This document shows, one piece after another, positions 6,852 through 13,331 of a stretch of 13,331 bases of DNA. Made by a program: the position numbers and the translations under genes. Each line of letters starts with the position of its first letter. The first letter of the stretch is position 1. The stretch comes from CAYLLN01 sp036496265. GTDB taxonomy: Bacteria > Planctomycetota > Planctomycetia > Pirellulales > Pirellulaceae. The notes below the pieces were generated by a model. That model saw only the letters and a list, made by a program, of their open reading frames with translations, made no database searches and was not told the DNA's origin. The stretch covers positions 1 through 13,331 of the forward strand of contig DASXLL010000074.1 of NCBI GenBank assembly GCA_036496265.1. The letters run 5' to 3'.

Positions 6852-7256
6852 ATGATGAAGATTATCAAATACAAACAGACCGAATGGTTGATGCCGTGGA
6901 AGTGGCCGAAGAAGAATCCGCTATATCGATTTATTTTGGACATTCCTTACGCTCTTTACTTTTCGGTTGTCCCGTCCCGAGAAGCATTGAACGAAGTCCT
7001 TAGGGTTGGTCAAGCAGGCGGCGGGATGGGAGAAGGGCTGGTTTGGCAGCCATTTGAGATCACACCCGATGAGTACGAAGCAGTCCTCAACGCGTGGCGA
7101 GAGTTCGACCTTAGGAAAGTTATCGGCGCCAAGAAGTCAGAGATCCCAGACCTGGCATTTATTTTCGACGACGAGATCATGGCGATACCTCACCATCTGG
7201 ATTATGTCAGGCGCAGTAGCGCTAAATATGAATCACACTTCTTCAAGAAGGCCTAA
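6852..7256 (+). CDS. Hypothetical protein, 134 aa
   Basis: I do not recognise this protein. It is best started at ATG 6852 or 6855 (MMKIIKYKQTEWLMPWKWP); the open frame runs on to 6810, but with no better start. It is rich in aromatics (WLMPWKWP, YRFILDIPYALYFSV), with no signal peptide and no transmembrane helix I would defend. WQPFEITPDEYEAVLNAW in the middle reads like a compact alpha/beta protein, and the tail ends in SHFFKKA. It is the third gene after the toxin-antitoxin pair, 80 bp downstream, and shares their lower GC and looser codon use, so it may have arrived with them. No clear ribosome binding site. Confidence 0.65.
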   Translation: MMKIIKYKQTEWLMPWKWPKKNPLYRFILDIPYALYFSVVPSREALNEVLRVGQAGGGMGEGLVWQPFEITPDEYEAVLNAWREFDLRKVIGAKKSEIPDLAFIFDDEIMAIPHHLDYVRRSSAKYESHFFKKA

Positions 7257-7298
7257 TCCTAAGCTGTGGCGAATCCGGCATATCCTCGAGTACCCACG

Positions 7299-8453
7299 TC
7301 AGAAAAAGGTTGACGCCCAATCCGTGGTTTCGCGGTGTGCTGTGGTGATGAGGGCGAGGTTTTCTTGATCGGGAAGTTCGTGCTGGTCGCGGAGGCCGCG
7401 GTTGCGGGCGTGGTTGCGGAGGTAGGCGCCGCAGAGGTGAGCACCGATGCAGCCGGGATTGGTGCGGAGGCCGCGGAGAACGTCGGTGTACCAGTGGCCT
7501 TCGTTGCGGATGTATTGGCGGCCGGTGGTGGGGTCGGTGGCGGGCTGATTCTTGGCACCGTCGGCCCAGAGGACGGGTTTTTTGGTGGTGCGATGCCAAT
7601 GGTCGAGGTGGGCGATGGGCTCCTTGAAGTCTTGAAAGCAGAGGACATCGACGAAGGGGAGCGCGGACTCGACGACTTCGGTGGGGAGCGGGGCGGTGGC
7701 TTCGTAGCGGTCGCCGAGGATGAGGTGATGCGGATCGTAGCGTTTGATGGCGGCGTGCGTGACTTGGTAATAGCGGGTGGCGAGTTTGCGGAGTTCGGAC
7801 CGGCCGGCGTCGGTGGTGAGGCGCTGTGGGTCGAAGAGCGGGCCTTTCCATTTGTTGCCGGGGCGGGTGTGAACCCAGAGCGGGCAGTCGGTATAGAAAT
7901 AGCCGATGAGCTGGGGATCGTCGGCGAAACGGCTGCACTGGCTGCGGGCGACGTAATCGCACCAGTCGGCGAAATCGGGGCTGTGAAAATCGGGCAGCCG
8001 CACTTCGTTATCCCACTGGTGGGTTTCGGCGAAGGGGAGGAGGTGGCAGTAAGGGAGGCCGAGCCACTGGTATTCTTCGTAGGTGAAACTGGGGGAGTGG
8101 CGATGGATCGTGTCGCCGCGGACGACGACTTCTTGCGTCCAGCCGACGGAGTTGAACCCCCAGGCAAGCAGGTCGGGGCGGACCGATTCCTTGAGCCAGC
8201 GCTCGGTGCTGTTGCCGTATTTTGTTTTCCAGAGATCGCCCACTTCGGGATAGCGAAGCGGCGAGGAGTCGATGTGGTTGAGGCCGAGGCTGAAGAAGGG
8301 ACGGCCTTCGGGAGTGATGAGCCACCAGCGACCGTGGCGCTGTTCCAGTTTGAAATAGGAAGTTGTTGGAGCCGCGCGGGCGGGGACGACGGCCGGAATG
8401 CTGGAAAGGAGAGTTGTAGCGCCGACATGGGAGAGAAATTTGCGGCGGTTCAT
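7299..8453 (-). CDS. Tat-exported TIM-barrel glycoside hydrolase-like protein (agarase-like)
   Basis: A 384-aa exported protein. ATG 8453 begins a twin-arginine signal (MNRRKFLSHVGATTLL, then a cleavage region near VPARA 23-27); the longer frame to 8513 only reads through a repeat. The mature start, GRWWLITPEGRPFFSLGLNH (41-60), is the opening seen in agarase-like and GH50/GH42-like barrels. LIGYFYTDCPLW (182-193) falls where such enzymes have a DNE-type acid/base motif, and KPVLWADGA (292-300) falls where the nucleophile Glu is expected. Both carry Asp (D189, D298) instead of Glu. CGAYLRNHARNRGL (341-354) looks conserved in type. It lies 116 bp downstream of the isomerase gene, probably in one operon. 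Substrate unknown. Confidence 0.72.
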   Translation of the reverse strand: MNRRKFLSHVGATTLLSSIPAVVPARAAPTTSYFKLEQRHGRWWLITPEGRPFFSLGLNHIDSSPLRYPEVGDLWKTKYGNSTERWLKESVRPDLLAWGFNSVGWTQEVVVRGDTIHRHSPSFTYEEYQWLGLPYCHLLPFAETHQWDNEVRLPDFHSPDFADWCDYVARSQCSRFADDPQLIGYFYTDCPLWVHTRPGNKWKGPLFDPQRLTTDAGRSELRKLATRYYQVTHAAIKRYDPHHLILGDRYEATAPLPTEVVESALPFVDVLCFQDFKEPIAHLDHWHRTTKKPVLWADGAKNQPATDPTTGRQYIRNEGHWYTDVLRGLRTNPGCIGAHLCGAYLRNHARNRGLRDQHELPDQENLALITTAHRETTDWASTFF

Positions 8454-8462
8454 GGGAATCAA

Positions 8463-8539
8463 ATGACAGAAAAATGGAGGACAGAAAAATAACGGAATGA
8501 GAACGCATTCCATCTTTCTGTCCCTAATTTTTCTGTCAT
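8463..8539. repeat. Dispersed inverted-repeat element, copy B
   Basis: The left arm is 8463-8499 and the right arm 8506-8539, separated by AGAACG. The arms pair at about 30 of 34 positions, allowing a 3-nt bulge. Each arm contains two units close to GACAGAAAAAT with a 15-nt period. The right arm shares 27 identical bases with copy A. It begins 10 bp upstream of the start of the agarase-like gene and ends 31 bp after the stop of the isomerase gene. Confidence 0.78.
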
Positions 8540-8569
8540 CAAGCTCCTGCGGGCGGAATTTGGATTGGA

Positions 8570-9484
8570 TTAGCGAGGGATGAAGTTGCGGAGGTAGGTG
8601 TGGCTTTGGATGAGGGAGGCTTGGCGGGTTTCTAGAGTGGCTTCATAGGCCCGGTCTTCGACTTCGACGCAGACGCTCTCCGTGTAGCCGGCGTCGGTGA
8701 GGGTGGAGAAGAAGTGACCCCAGTTCACGTCGCCGAGGCCGGGGAGCTTGGGAGTGTGGTATTCGCTGGGGTGAGCCAGGATGCCAACTTGATCCAGTTT
8801 TTCGCGGTCGATACGAACGTCCTTGGCATGCACATGAAACAGTCGGTCTTTGAATTCGCGCATCGGCGCAACAAAATCCATCTGCTGCCAGATCATGTGC
8901 GAAGGATCGTAGTTCAGCCCGATATTCGGTCCAAGATCATTGAACAGCCGCCGCCAGATTTTTGGACTCGTCGCAATGTTTTTCCCGCCGGGCCATTCGT
9001 CCTTCGAAAACAGCATGGGGCAGTTTTCGATGCCGATGCGAATGCCGTTGCCTTGAGCGAATTGGACGAGCGGCTTCCACGTTTCCAGCAGCCGGGGCCA
9101 ATTGTCATCGACCGATTTCGTCCAATCGCGGCCGATGAAGGTGTTGACGGTTTTGAGGCCCAGCAGAGCGGCGGCTTGAATGACTTTGCGAAGGTGGTTG
9201 ACGGCCAGGTCGCTTTCTTCGTGATTGGGGGACAAGGCATTCGGATAATACCCCAACGCGCTGATTTGGACTTTCGTATCAGCCACAACTCGCCGCACAT
9301 CATCCGCCTTGGCCGACGTGAAATCCGTCGCATCAATATGCGTCACCCCCGCGTACCGCCGCTCCGCCTTACTCACCGGCCAGCACATCACCTCGAGGCA
9401 GTCATAACCGGCTTGGCCAGCAAAACGAGCCACTTCGGTCAGTGGAAGATCCGGAAGAATCGCAGTGACGAATCCGAGTTGCAT
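8570..9484 (-). CDS. Sugar phosphate isomerase/epimerase-like TIM-barrel protein
   Basis: A 304-aa protein of the xylose-isomerase-like TIM barrel (AP_endonuc_2) superfamily, with no signal peptide, so cytoplasmic. The metal site is visible: E153 in IGIENCP, D193 in NYDPSHM with H196, H217/H219 in FHVHAKD, and E274 or E276 in CVEVED. Members isomerise or epimerise sugars and inositols, or act with Gfo/Idh enzymes on keto sugars. YDCLEVMCWP (27-36) is the usual first-barrel pattern. ATG 9484 has no Shine-Dalgarno sequence. The first 80 or so codons end mainly in G or T and the rest mainly in C, the mirror of the change seen in the SDR gene. Exact reaction unknown. Confidence 0.9.
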   Translation of the reverse strand: MQLGFVTAILPDLPLTEVARFAGQAGYDCLEVMCWPVSKAERRYAGVTHIDATDFTSAKADDVRRVVADTKVQISALGYYPNALSPNHEESDLAVNHLRKVIQAAALLGLKTVNTFIGRDWTKSVDDNWPRLLETWKPLVQFAQGNGIRIGIENCPMLFSKDEWPGGKNIATSPKIWRRLFNDLGPNIGLNYDPSHMIWQQMDFVAPMREFKDRLFHVHAKDVRIDREKLDQVGILAHPSEYHTPKLPGLGDVNWGHFFSTLTDAGYTESVCVEVEDRAYEATLETRQASLIQSHTYLRNFIPR

Positions 9485-9489
9485 GGGGA

Positions 9490-9517
9490 AAGGCTGAAGG
9501 AGGAAGGCTGAAGGAGG
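9490..9517. repeat. Tandem 14-bp repeat, two copies
   Basis: AAGGCTGAAGGAGG occurs twice, perfectly and head to tail (9490-9503 and 9504-9517), directly upstream of the isomerase start. It looks like a small intergenic repeat; no function is evident. Confidence 0.7.
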
Positions 9518-9569
9518 AGAAACGTTGATCCTTTGTACTGAGTAGAAAGTACTGAGTACACGGTATGGT

Positions 9570-9590
9570 GGTGGGCACAGCCCACCCTAC
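9570..9590 (-). repeat. Orphan GTAG hairpin (REP-like)
   Basis: On the minus strand GTAG (9587-9590) directly precedes a perfect 7-bp stem, GGTGGGC/TGT/GCCCACC. This is the same architecture as the REPs around the RAYT gene, with a different stem sequence. It is flanked by imperfectly repeated GTACTGAGTA-type segments (about 9534-9559 and 9597-9617). The rest of 9485-9748 holds no gene that I would support. Confidence 0.6.
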
Positions 9591-9748
9591 GAGCTTCGTA
9601 CGGAGTACACAGTACGGAAGCGGCCGCAAAAAACCGTCGCAGAAGCCGTTTTTGACCTGCTGCTTTCGCCTTGCCCCACCAAATCCGGGCCGGTAAACTC
9701 CGCCCCGCTTAGAATGGGCAAATTGCGACTGGAATTCAGGGCGATTGC

Positions 9749-11380
9749 ATGCTGTCTGCGCTGCTGGTTTGTCTACTCGTGCCGTCGGTCAATCCACCGG
9801 CCCTTCCGCCGGACGCGGTCATCGTCGCTCCGCGCGAATTTTTGCCGGCGCTAAATCCGCTGATCGAATATCGCCAGAAGCAGGGGCGGCGATTCGCTTA
9901 TGTCCCAACCAACCCGCGACCGGAAGAAATCAGAACCGCCATTCGCAATATTGCCCGCGGTGGTGAGCTGAAATTCGTTTTGATTGTCGGAGATGCCGAG
10001 CCAGCCGCCCGAACCAATCCCGCGATTGCCGCTCGCTGCGTCCCCACGCAATTAATTCCCGCCGCGATCAACGTGAAATATGGCAGCGAGCCGCAGATCG
10101 CTTCTGACAACTGGTATGCCGATCTCGACGACGACAACCTGCCCGACATCGCCATCGGCCGCATCCCGGCTGATTCACCCGCCGAGCTTACACGGATCGT
10201 CACCAAAATTTTGGCCTACGAGAGGAACAACGACTTTGGCGCCTGGCGGCAGCGCGTCAATTTCATCGCCGGCGTTGGCGGTTTCAGCCCGCTGCTCGAT
10301 ACCGTGATCGAAACGGCGACCAGCAAGCTGCTCACCAGCGGGATTCCGCCCACCTACGACACCAGCATGACCTATGGCAGTTGGCGCAGCCCCTACTGCC
10401 CTGACCCGCGACTGTTCCACGCGACGACGGTCGAACGTCACAACGAAGGCTGCCTGTTCTGGGTCTATATCGGCCACGGCCAGACAACCGAGCTCGACAA
10501 AGTCAGAATTCCCGGCGAGCGATTTCACATCTTGAATGTCAACGACTGCGGCAAAATGCGGGCAAAATCCGGTGCCCCGATCGCCATTATGCTCGCCTGT
10601 TACACAGCGGCATTCGATCAGCCGCAGGATTGCCTCGCCGAACAACTACTCAAAGCCGACGGCGGCCCCGTCGCCGTGTACGGCGGCTCGCGCGTGACAA
10701 TGCCCTATGCCATGGGCGTCATGGGCACCGCGATGATGCACGAGTATTTCCAAGAGCATCGCCCCACGCTCGGCGAAACAATCCTCGCCGCCAAACGCAA
10801 AACGATGGCTCGCATCGACGACCCCGAAAACCCCGTCGGCCTCAATCGCATGCTCCTCGACGGTGTCGCGGCCATGATGAGCCCCAACAAAAGCGAGCTC
10901 GAAGGCGAACGCCGCGAACACTTGCACATTTTTAATCTGCTCGGCGACCCCATGTTGACCCTCGCCCACCCCCAAGAAGTCGATTTAACCGCCGCCGCCG
11001 AAGCGCAACCCGGCCAGCGCATTCGCATCACCGGGAAAAGCCCGCTCGCCGGCAAAGGTGTTATCGAACTTGTCTGCCGCCGCGACTGCCAAAAAACCGA
11101 CCTCCCGATTCGCGATCGCTACGACCCCACCGACAAAGCACTCGCCGCATACCAATCCGTCTATGAGCAGACGCTTGACCGCTGCTGGGCGCGCTGGGCC
11201 GTCGAACTGCCCAGCGGCGATTTCGCTACGGAAATCATCGTTCCCGTGTCCTCACGCGGTCCATGCCATCTCCGGTTGACCGTCGCCAACCCAACGACCT
11301 ACGCCCTAGGAACGACGAATCTAAACGTGAGTTCCGTGCCAGTCGAAACGGCCCAATCGCCGGTGATCAAGTCGCGGTGA
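9749..11380 (+). CDS. Secreted C25 (gingipain-like) cysteine peptidase
   Basis: A 543-aa protein with a short N-terminal hydrophobic segment (MLSALLVCLLVPSV) suggesting export. The N-terminal subdomain contains FVLIVGDAE (76-84) and, further on, ADLDDDNLPDIAIGRIPA (124-141), both characteristic of peptidase family C25. The catalytic dyad is H243 in YIGHGQ and C284 in LACYTAAFD. FNLLGDPMLTL (395-405) closes the catalytic domain, as is usual. Residues from about 410 to the end form a beta-rich, Ig-like tail. There is no Por/type IX sorting domain that I can recognise and no long prodomain. Specificity (Arg or Lys) cannot be read. The ATG 9749 start has a weak AGGG upstream. It appears to be a single-gene unit. 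Confidence 0.85.
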   Translation: MLSALLVCLLVPSVNPPALPPDAVIVAPREFLPALNPLIEYRQKQGRRFAYVPTNPRPEEIRTAIRNIARGGELKFVLIVGDAEPAARTNPAIAARCVPTQLIPAAINVKYGSEPQIASDNWYADLDDDNLPDIAIGRIPADSPAELTRIVTKILAYERNNDFGAWRQRVNFIAGVGGFSPLLDTVIETATSKLLTSGIPPTYDTSMTYGSWRSPYCPDPRLFHATTVERHNEGCLFWVYIGHGQTTELDKVRIPGERFHILNVNDCGKMRAKSGAPIAIMLACYTAAFDQPQDCLAEQLLKADGGPVAVYGGSRVTMPYAMGVMGTAMMHEYFQEHRPTLGETILAAKRKTMARIDDPENPVGLNRMLLDGVAAMMSPNKSELEGERREHLHIFNLLGDPMLTLAHPQEVDLTAAAEAQPGQRIRITGKSPLAGKGVIELVCRRDCQKTDLPIRDRYDPTDKALAAYQSVYEQTLDRCWARWAVELPSGDFATEIIVPVSSRGPCHLRLTVANPTTYALGTTNLNVSSVPVETAQSPVIKSR

Positions 11381-11532
11381 AAAACCCCGACAACGTCTCC
11401 CCGCCCCGACCGGCAACTCATGCTGGCGCGCCTGCTAGGCAACCGCGAAGTCGCGCGTTAATCTTCGGCCGTTTGAAACGCGACTTTTGCGAAATGCCGC
11501 GCGTCCGTTTAGCGGGTTAGGCGCATGGGTAG

Positions 11533-11560
11533 TTGACATAAGTCGTTTGTTGGATACAAA
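11533..11560 (+). promoter_or_regulatory. Candidate sigma-70-type promoter for the Rieske/cytochrome b genes
   Basis: A perfect TTGACA (11533-11538) is followed after 16 nt by TACAAA (11555-11560), giving a leader of roughly 105 nt before the Rieske start. It is the best promoter match seen in the window. The rest of the gap 11381-11673 holds no gene or terminator that I can support. Confidence 0.45.
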
Positions 11561-11673
11561 TTGGGAAGTTCGTGAAAAATATCACAAGGCCCGACTCAGG
11601 CAAGGTCGGTCGCTGTATCTCCAGGATGGGAAACGGTTTCTGACGACCAGGCTGGTTCACGAGCGCGACAAAC

Positions 11674-12732
11674 ATGGCGAAAAAACTGTCGGTCGAAGAG
11701 ATGCTGGCGGCCGCTCGCGCGGAAAAGGCCAAAGGCGGAGCTTCGTCGCCGGCACCTGCAACGACTGCTCCCGCGGTCGAGGCGGCGGCCACCGAATCGG
11801 CCCCGACTGAAGCCCCCATCGCTGCCTCGGCTTCCGGACCCGCCCAAAAAGTCGCCCCTGGCGGCAAGGGCATGAGCATGGCGGACATCCTCGCCGCCGC
11901 CCGTGCCAAACCGGGTGCCGGCGCGGCGGCTGCGCCAAAGCCGGCCGCTGCTGCAAAACCCGCCGAGAAAGCCGCTCCCAAACCAGCTGCCGCCAAGCCC
12001 GCCGCGAAGGAGGCTGCCGCTGCGGTCGTCGCAAAAGACACTGCGAGCGTCCTCGCCGCCGCGCGCAAGGGCACCAAGCCCGGCCCAATGACCAAGGCTG
12101 AAGCAGCGACAAAAGCGGTCGCTGCGCCAGTCGCCAAGAAGCGGATCGAAGTTCCGCCAATGCCGGCCAAGCCCGACTACGCCCGCCCGAAAGCTGTTGC
12201 CGATGACGGGAGCACCCGCCGCGGTTTCTTCGCCGCTGCCGCCGGTGTACTTTTCGGTTCGTCGCTTGCCATTGGGTTCACGTCGCTGGCCGTCACGCAC
12301 CTGATGTGGCTGCTCGGCTTTGCTCGCTTCATGTTCCCGAACATTCTGATCGAGCCGCCCACTCGGTTCAAAGTCGGCTTCCCTGATGGCCTCTCACCTG
12401 GCCAGGTCGAGACGAAATTCATTCCGCAATTCGGCGTCTGGATCGTCCGCTACGAATTCGACGGCCAACCCATGATCTACGCCATCAAGTCCGTTTGCAC
12501 GCACCTGGGCTGCACGCCCAACTGGCTCGAAGCCGAGCAAAAATTCAAATGCCCCTGCCACGGCAGCGGCTTTTACAAAGACGGCATCAACTTCGAAGGT
12601 CCCGCGCCGCGTCCGCTGGAACGCTATGCGATCAGCCTTGCCGAAGACGGTCAATTGCTCGTCGATAAAAGCCGCCAGTTCCAGCAAGAGCTCGGTCAGT
12701 GGAAGGATCCAGCTTCCTATGTAATGGTTTAA
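11674..12732 (+). CDS. Rieske [2Fe-2S] protein of a bc-type complex, with long N-terminal extension
   Basis: A 352-aa subunit of a quinol-oxidising cytochrome bc-type complex. The C-terminal Rieske domain has box I CTHLGC (275-280) and box II CPCHGSGF (293-300): ligands C275, H277, C293, H296, with the stabilising disulfide C280-C295. A Tat-type signal-anchor, STRRGFFAAAAGVLFG (180-195), continues as one membrane helix to about 215, placing the cluster in the periplasm. The first 175 residues are Ala/Pro/Lys-rich, probably disordered and cytoplasmic, with three related motifs: MLAAARAEK (10-18), ILAAARAKP (72-80) and VLAAARKG (126-133). Ordinary Rieske proteins of about 180 aa lack this part. 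Cytochrome b follows 159 bp downstream. No clear ribosome binding site. Confidence 0.93.
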   Translation: MAKKLSVEEMLAAARAEKAKGGASSPAPATTAPAVEAAATESAPTEAPIAASASGPAQKVAPGGKGMSMADILAAARAKPGAGAAAAPKPAAAAKPAEKAAPKPAAAKPAAKEAAAAVVAKDTASVLAAARKGTKPGPMTKAEAATKAVAAPVAKKRIEVPPMPAKPDYARPKAVADDGSTRRGFFAAAAGVLFGSSLAIGFTSLAVTHLMWLLGFARFMFPNILIEPPTRFKVGFPDGLSPGQVETKFIPQFGVWIVRYEFDGQPMIYAIKSVCTHLGCTPNWLEAEQKFKCPCHGSGFYKDGINFEGPAPRPLERYAISLAEDGQLLVDKSRQFQQELGQWKDPASYVMV

Positions 12733-12750
12733 TTCTCCCGGAACTGGCCA

Positions 12751-12883
12751 AAGCACCAAATCACAATTTTCAAATCACAAACAAATTCAAAGCACGAAGG
12801 AAGGAATGACCAAGCGACCAGCGTCATTTGAGAATTGAGTATTTCGATTTTGTTGGATGCTTGGTGCTTGATCCTTGGTGCTT
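12751..12883. repeat. AT-rich dispersed repeats between Rieske and cytochrome b genes
   Basis: AAGCACCAA at 12751-12759 is complementary to TTGGTGCTT at 12861-12869 and again at 12875-12883. CAAATCACAA-type segments are repeated near 12757 and 12771. The right end lies 8 bp from the cytochrome b start codon and replaces any Shine-Dalgarno sequence. It resembles the small intergenic repeats elsewhere in the window in style but not in sequence. Confidence 0.5.
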
Positions 12884-12891
12884 AACTGCTT

Positions 12892-13331
12892 ATGCCACCG
12901 CTTGGCGAAATCATCCGCGAGTCGCAGATCTGGAAGAGCATTATCCGGCATCCCGCGCCGGTGGACCGCCGCAACCGCGTCGTGGTCATGCTCACCAATT
13001 TCTTCCTGCACCTGCACCCAGTGTCGATCAAGAAGCAGGGCATCGCTCTCAGCTTCACTTGGTGCATGGGCGGCGTGACGTTCTTCCTCTTCCTGGTCGA
13101 AACGATCACCGGCGTTCTTTTGATGTTCTATTACCGGCCGACGCTCGAATGGGCCTACGCCGACATCACCGCCCTCCGCGACGTCACCAGCCTCGGCATT
13201 ATGCGCGAAATCCACCGCTGGGGCGCTCACGCGATGGTGATCACGGTCTGGCTGCACATGTATCGCGTGTTTTTAACTGGCAGCTATAAGCCGCCGCGCG
13301 AGTTCAATTGGGTCGTTGGCGTTATTCTGCT
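12892..13331 (+). CDS. Cytochrome b, N-terminal part (cut by window end)
   Basis: The frame opens at ATG 12892 (MPPLGEIIRESQIWKSIIRH) and runs past the window end, with 146 codons visible. It is the membrane subunit of the quinol-oxidising complex begun by the Rieske gene. The first membrane helix covers about residues 52-80, and the second carries REIHRWGAHAMVITVWLHMY with the haem-ligand pair H108/H122, separated by 14 as in all b-type cytochromes of this family. RPTLEWAY (82-89) lies in the loop between them, and FNWVVGVIL starts the next helix. No ribosome binding site is visible, since an AT-rich repeat abuts the start codon; translation may depend on an unstructured leader. Confidence 0.92.
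   Translation, partial: MPPLGEIIRESQIWKSIIRHPAPVDRRNRVVVMLTNFFLHLHPVSIKKQGIALSFTWCMGGVTFFLFLVETITGVLLMFYYRPTLEWAYADITALRDVTSLGIMREIHRWGAHAMVITVWLHMYRVFLTGSYKPPREFNWVVGVIL

Noticed and set aside
6638..6943. Minus-strand 101-codon open frame across the toxin 3' end and the following gap
   Set aside because: Overlaps two better supported plus-strand genes and has no ribosome binding site or recognisable domain.
7335..8492. Long plus-strand open frame (385 codons) opposite the agarase-like gene
   Set aside because: It is Gly/Ala/Val/Glu-rich antisense translation of a C-ending gene. The minus-strand frame has a Tat signal and recognisable motifs.
8714..9511. Plus-strand 265-codon open frame opposite the isomerase gene
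   Set aside because: No family pattern. The minus-strand protein has a full metal-binding site and normal length.
9402..9629. Minus-strand 75-codon open frame containing VGWAVPT
   Set aside because: It only translates the GTAG hairpin and neighbouring repeats. Such reads of the repeat are a common false gene.

Overview
The window looks like GC-rich chromosomal DNA from a planctomycete, possibly of the Pirellulales/Gemmatales type. This is inferred from gene content, not from a marker gene. The evidence is a DUF1080 protein, a Tat-exported Gfo/Idh/MocA oxidoreductase, a xylose-isomerase-like TIM-barrel protein, a Tat-exported agarase-like protein, a C25-type peptidase, a Rieske/cytochrome b pair with a long Ala/Pro/Lys-rich N-terminal extension, and mostly weak or absent Shine-Dalgarno sequences. 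Twelve genes are complete and two are cut by the window edges (DUF1080 on the left, cytochrome b on the right). No rRNA, tRNA or CRISPR array was seen.

Layout. 1-2759 (+): the 3' part of a DUF1080 gene, a REP-associated tyrosine transposase (RAYT) enclosed by two inverted REP hairpins, then a Gfo/Idh/MocA oxidoreductase. 2760-2951 is a convergent gap with no gene. 2952-4833 (-): deoC, an unlisted 26-codon Lys/Asn-rich mini-gene with the best ribosome binding site in the window, and a secreted alpha/beta-hydrolase. 4834-5204 is a divergent gap with a dispersed 'gacagaaaaat' repeat. 5205-7256 (+): a short-chain dehydrogenase, a ribbon-helix-helix/PIN (DUF3368) toxin-antitoxin pair behind a palindrome, and an unrecognised 134-residue protein. 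7299-9484 (-): a TIM-barrel isomerase/epimerase and a Tat-exported agarase-like protein, separated by a second copy of the repeat. 9485-9748 is a gap full of small repeats, including an orphan GTAG hairpin. 9749-11380 (+): a secreted C25-like cysteine peptidase. 11674-13331 (+): a Rieske protein and the start of cytochrome b.

How the genes may work together. DUF1080, Gfo/Idh, esterase, isomerase, SDR and the agarase-like protein fit the breakdown of complex or modified sugars at the cell surface and in the periplasm, but they do not form one operon. The Rieske/cytochrome b pair is the start of a quinol-oxidising complex. The RAYT/REP unit and the toxin-antitoxin pair are accessory passengers.

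The most unusual signals are: the RAYT flanked by GTAG-hairpin REPs, with its only upstream start codons inside or near the left hairpin; the three-fold 'LAAAR' motif in the cytoplasmic tail of the Rieske protein; a block at about 5690-9240 where top-strand G/C preference flips, with both edges inside intact genes; a long inverted repeat placed just upstream of two minus-strand genes; and an agarase-like protein with Asp where related families carry catalytic Glu.
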